From Geothrix sp. 21YS21S-2 (GTDB taxonomy: Bacteria; Acidobacteriota; Holophagae; Holophagales; Holophagaceae): a stretch of 64,000 bases of DNA. A program made the translations under genes and the position numbers. Positions 61,389-64,000 of this stretch are shown piece after piece. The DNA is taken from NCBI RefSeq assembly GCF_030846775.1, contig NZ_CP132910.1, positions 2,080,001-2,144,000 on the forward strand. The letters are read 5' to 3'. Every line of letters starts with the position of its first letter. The first letter of the stretch is position 1. A model generated the notes under the pieces. It did no database searches. It was not told the DNA's origin and saw only the letters and a list, made by a program, of their open reading frames with translations.

Positions 61389-62339
61389 TCAGGAACGGGC
61401 CGTGAGGCCGTCCAGGTAGTGGCCCACCGCGTAGTCCAGCCACCGGTGGCCCGGGAGGTTCCGCGTCACGTAGCCCATGTGCCCGCCGGTGGCCTCCACG
61501 TGCAGATGCACGGCCTCCGAGCGCGGCTGGACGAGGATGTCCCCGGCCGGTGCGAAGGGGTCGTCCAGGGAGGTGAGGATCACCGTGGGCACGTCGATCC
61601 CGGCCAGGTGGGGGCCGCAGGAGCAGAGCGCGTAGTAGGCCTCCCGCGTGGGGAAGCCGGCCTGGGGGGCCGTGTACGCCGCGTCGAAGGCGCGCAGCGT
61701 CCGCGCCGCGCGCGCGGCCTCGCCCCCTGGGCGCCCCGCCACCTCCCGGCGCAGGCGCCGGACGAAGTACTGGTCGTAGACCCGGTTGAAGCCCCGCCCC
61801 AGACGCACGGAGCAGGCCTCCAGATCCGCTGGGGGATTGACCGCGATGGCCCGGTCCGGCAGGTCCAGGTGCCGGTCCCGCCCGGCCAGGAGCAGGAGGA
61901 TGTTGGCGCTGATGGAAAAGCCCACGGCCACCTGAAGCTGGCCCGGGAAGCGCCGGCGCCCCAGGCGCAGCACCGCCGCCATGTCCCCGGTGGCCCCGCT
62001 GTGGTAGGTCTGCCTGGCGAGCCCGGCGCCCTCGCCGGCGCCGCGGTGGTTGGCGGCCAGCACCGCGTGGCCCCGGGCGTGGAGCACGGCGGCGAGGCGG
62101 CGCATGTAGTGGCCGTCCACGCTCCCGCCCAGGCCGTGGAAGAGGTGCACCGCCACGCCGGAGGTGCCGTCCAGGGCCCGCAGCGCCAGGGCGTCCCCGT
62201 CGCCCAGGTCCAGGCGGAGGCGTTCCCAGGGCAGGTCGGCGGGCGGATTGGGGAGGAACTGGGCGGCGATGGTCTGCAGGTGGGCGCCCCTCGCCCACGG
62301 CGGAGGGACGCAGGCCAGCCCGGGCCGCGCACGTTCCAT
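61389..62339 (-). CDS. YheT-family alpha/beta hydrolase
   Basis: A 316-residue hydrolase of the YheT/COG0429 family. It has the N-terminal WARGAHLQTIAAQFLP, the oxyanion region HLFHGLGGSVDGHYMR, the nucleophile in VGFSISANILLLL, Asp in TSLDDPFAP and His in EATGGHMGYV. The family is esterase-like with unknown natural substrates. The ATG at 62339 overlaps the ubiX stop (ATGA-type), so the two are co-translated. An alternative start four codons upstream lies inside ubiX. Residues around the nucleophile (GFSIS rather than GFSLG) differ slightly from the common form. Confidence 0.87.
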   Translation of the reverse strand: MERARPGLACVPPPWARGAHLQTIAAQFLPNPPADLPWERLRLDLGDGDALALRALDGTSGVAVHLFHGLGGSVDGHYMRRLAAVLHARGHAVLAANHRGAGEGAGLARQTYHSGATGDMAAVLRLGRRRFPGQLQVAVGFSISANILLLLAGRDRHLDLPDRAIAVNPPADLEACSVRLGRGFNRVYDQYFVRRLRREVAGRPGGEAARAARTLRAFDAAYTAPQAGFPTREAYYALCSCGPHLAGIDVPTVILTSLDDPFAPAGDILVQPRSEAVHLHVEATGGHMGYVTRNLPGHRWLDYAVGHYLDGLTARS

Positions 62340-62914
62340 CAGCCGCCCCACCTGCGGGCGTCGGCCTCGGGCAGCCCCAGCTGGTCCAGGACCCGGGTGG
62401 CGAAGGCCTGGTACAGGTCGTCGAGCGACTCCGGCTTGTGGTAGAACCCCGGCATGACCGGCATCACCACGGCGCCGGCGTCATGGACGCGCAGCATGTT
62501 CTCCAGGTGGATGCGGTTGAGCGGCGTCTCCCGGAGGCACAGCACCACGGGGCGGCGCTCCTTGAGGCACACGTCGGCCGCGCGCGTGACCAGGCCGTCG
62601 CTCACCCCCGAGGCGATGCGCCCCAGGGTCCCCGCGCTGCAGGGGACGATGGCCATGCCGTCCTGGCGGTGGCTGCCGCTGGCGATGTCGGCGCCCACGT
62701 TGCGCTCGTCCAGGTGGCGCAGCTTGGGGGAGAGCGCCACGACATCCTCCGCGCGCAGCCCGCATTCGTCCAGCAGGCAGCGGCGCCCGGTGGGCGAGAG
62801 CAGGAGGGACACCTGCGCCACCCGAGGGTTCGCCGCCAGGCGCCGGGCCACGGCCACGCCGAAGGCCGCGCCGGTGGCGCCGGTGATGGCGAGGATGATG
62901 CGCCGATTCTCCAT
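62339..62914 (-). CDS. ubiX: Flavin prenyltransferase UbiX
   Basis: A 191-residue enzyme that attaches a dimethylallyl group to FMN, making the prenyl-FMN cofactor of UbiD-type decarboxylases. Conserved parts are AITGATGAAFGVAVARRL, IVPCSAGTLGRIASGVSDGL, RRPVVLCLRETPLNRIHLENM and VMPVMPGFYHKP. No ubiD lies in the window. It overlaps the next gene by one base. The pair is followed on the left by the convergent sodB. Confidence 0.95.
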   Translation of the reverse strand: MENRRIILAITGATGAAFGVAVARRLAANPRVAQVSLLLSPTGRRCLLDECGLRAEDVVALSPKLRHLDERNVGADIASGSHRQDGMAIVPCSAGTLGRIASGVSDGLVTRAADVCLKERRPVVLCLRETPLNRIHLENMLRVHDAGAVVMPVMPGFYHKPESLDDLYQAFATRVLDQLGLPEADARRWGG

Positions 62915-62928
62915 GGCCTACAGGATAC

Positions 62929-64000
62929 CTAGTCCTCGTCGTCCTGGGGCGCGTAGGCCCCGAAGAACAGCGCGTTGTAGAAGGCACGGGTGGTCAGGGG
63001 CGCGCAGCCGCGGTGCACGGGGTCCCCGGAGAAGAGGATGACCGCGCCCCGGCCCTTGTGCTCCCTCAGCGCGTAGGCGGAGTTGCGCACCTTGGCCTCC
63101 AGCTTCGGGGGCAGGAGGCCTGAGAGGTTCAGGTCGCCCGTGCCGAAGCGCAGGGGGTTCTCCCCGCCGGGGCTCAGCTCCAGCACCGGATCGCTGGAGT
63201 CCAGCACGGCGCCCTCGGCGGCGTTGAGGCCCCAGCCCAGGGGATGGGTTCCGTCGATGTCGGCCTTGAGCATGGCGCCGGGGATGGATTCCTGCAGGCC
63301 CTGGTCCTCGCGCTGGGCCCAGGTCAGGGTGCGCTCGGGCAGGGGCGGGGCGGCGGCCTCGCGCTTGGGATCCTTCTCCTTGAGGCGGGCCTCCTCGTCC
63401 CTGCGGGCCAGGAAGCTCACGCCGGCCTCGCTCACGCCGGAGCGCGCCGCGAAGGCGCTGCCGCCCTGCATGGCCACCAGCACCCCGCCGTCCATGGCGT
63501 AGGCCTTGAGCCGGGCCGCGCCCGCGGGTCCCAGCGCGGCCTGCCACTTGGCGCCCAGGCCGTTGTCGTCGGGGAGGATGAGGTGGCTGTAGCGGCGCAG
63601 GTCGGCCTGGGCCAGCCGGCCCGCGCGCAGCTGGGTGAAGGGGATGCCGGCCTCGAGCAGGGCCTGCATCACGGCGCCCACCGCGGTGGGGTCGGCGGGG
63701 GCGTCCATGACCAGGCCCACCCGGGGCGCCCGCAGCGCCAGGGACTTCACGGAGCCCAGGTCGGGCCCCGAAGCCACCGCGCTGGAATCCACGGCGGTGA
63801 CGACCCCCGGAGCCTGGGCGGCCAGGTCCCTTGCGCGGGCCTCGAGGCGGGCCGCGTCGTTGCGCAGCAGGGTGAAGATGGCGGTGCCCGCGGGGTAGGC
63901 GCGGGAGCCCGCCACGAAGGGCGCGGGGGCGGCGGAGCCCCGGAAGCCGTCCTTCAGGAGGCCTTCCAGGACCCGGTCCCGGCCCTCGGCGCCCGAGGAC
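62929..64000 (-). CDS. C-terminal part of an M14-peptidase-like protein, cut by window edge
   Basis: The frame is open to the window edge, giving 356 residues of the C-terminal part. The visible part contains a class I glutamine-amidotransferase-like domain of the type that follows zinc carboxypeptidase domains in large exported M14 proteins: VGLVMDAPADPTAVGAVMQALLEAGIPFTQL, then a small insert rich in Lys/Glu, and a C-terminal region with GRGAVILFSGDPVHRG. The peptidase domain itself would lie beyond the edge, so this is an inference. No catalytic residue is in view. It ends 14 bases before ubiX, in the same direction. Confidence 0.6.
   Translation of the reverse strand, partial: SSGAEGRDRVLEGLLKDGFRGSAAPAPFVAGSRAYPAGTAIFTLLRNDAARLEARARDLAAQAPGVVTAVDSSAVASGPDLGSVKSLALRAPRVGLVMDAPADPTAVGAVMQALLEAGIPFTQLRAGRLAQADLRRYSHLILPDDNGLGAKWQAALGPAGAARLKAYAMDGGVLVAMQGGSAFAARSGVSEAGVSFLARRDEEARLKEKDPKREAAAPPLPERTLTWAQREDQGLQESIPGAMLKADIDGTHPLGWGLNAAEGAVLDSSDPVLELSPGGENPLRFGTGDLNLSGLLPPKLEAKVRNSAYALREHKGRGAVILFSGDPVHRGCAPLTTRAFYNALFFGAYAPQDDED

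Noticed and set aside
62929-63915. Complete 328-residue gene starting at a GTG at 63915
   Set aside because: The frame continues without a stop to the window edge with protein-like sequence, so the gene is a fragment rather than a complete short gene.
1-64000. CRISPR arrays, rRNA genes and prophage structural genes
   Set aside because: I looked for regularly spaced repeats, rRNA landmarks and phage head or tail genes on both strands and saw none.

Overview
The window is high-GC, mostly single-copy chromosomal DNA. It looks like a member of the Acidobacteriota, most plausibly class Holophagae (Geothrix/Holophaga relatives). That placement is an inference from gene content: an Oar-like TonB receptor with a carboxypeptidase-regulatory N-terminal domain, tandem S46 dipeptidyl peptidases, a PknB-type kinase paired with an ECF sigma factor, and a glycyl-radical arylacetate decarboxylase. 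No rRNA or species marker is present to confirm it.

Layout. 1-5.6 kb: a cut-off membrane protein, a TlpA-type thioredoxin and a large TonB-dependent receptor on the minus strand, then an OmpR-type regulator. 5.9-12.0 kb: a tight plus-strand operon of two M16 peptidases, DsbD, thioredoxin reductase and thioredoxin. 12.0-14.2 kb: an AhpD-like protein, a single-domain receiver and a membrane-anchored isochorismatase-like hydrolase. 14.48-18.59 kb: an accretion island at the 3' end of tRNA-Glu(UUC). It is marked by three copies of the tRNA 3' half and carries an AbiE-type toxin-antitoxin pair (toxin frameshifted), a DUF1398 protein and a coiled-coil protein, with no integrase. 18.6-27.1 kb: tRNA-Lys, two tandem S46 peptidases, two sensor kinases, and an ECF sigma/cupin anti-sigma pair. 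27.15-29.14 kb: a complete-looking group II intron. 29.3-37.6 kb: a methylthioribose-1-phosphate salvage pair (mtnA plus class II aldolase), a glycine-zipper envelope protein, then hrcA-grpE-dnaK-dnaJ and a hydrolase. 37.6-42.4 kb: a Ser/Thr kinase with its ECF sigma factor and a secreted protein of unknown function.

42.5-53.4 kb is the most interesting region. It holds a 4-hydroxyphenylacetate-decarboxylase-type glycyl radical enzyme (large subunit, small iron-sulfur subunit and radical-SAM activase). An OFA-type transporter lies inside the same run, followed by an outer-membrane channel, a sigma-54 enhancer-binding activator and a chemoreceptor, all on the minus strand. A textbook -24/-12 promoter lies upstream of the large subunit, with a candidate activator dyad about 240 bp further up. 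Together these read as one self-contained regulon for sensing, importing and decarboxylating an arylacetate, with p-cresol (or toluene) as the predicted product.

53.4-64 kb: a TPR-DUF4125-DUF4037 operon, the ABC-F protein YbiT, an acyltransferase with purM, a Ser/Ala-rich unknown protein, folE with a palindrome covering its ribosome-binding site, sodB, a YheT-type hydrolase with ubiX, and an M14-peptidase-like gene cut by the right edge.
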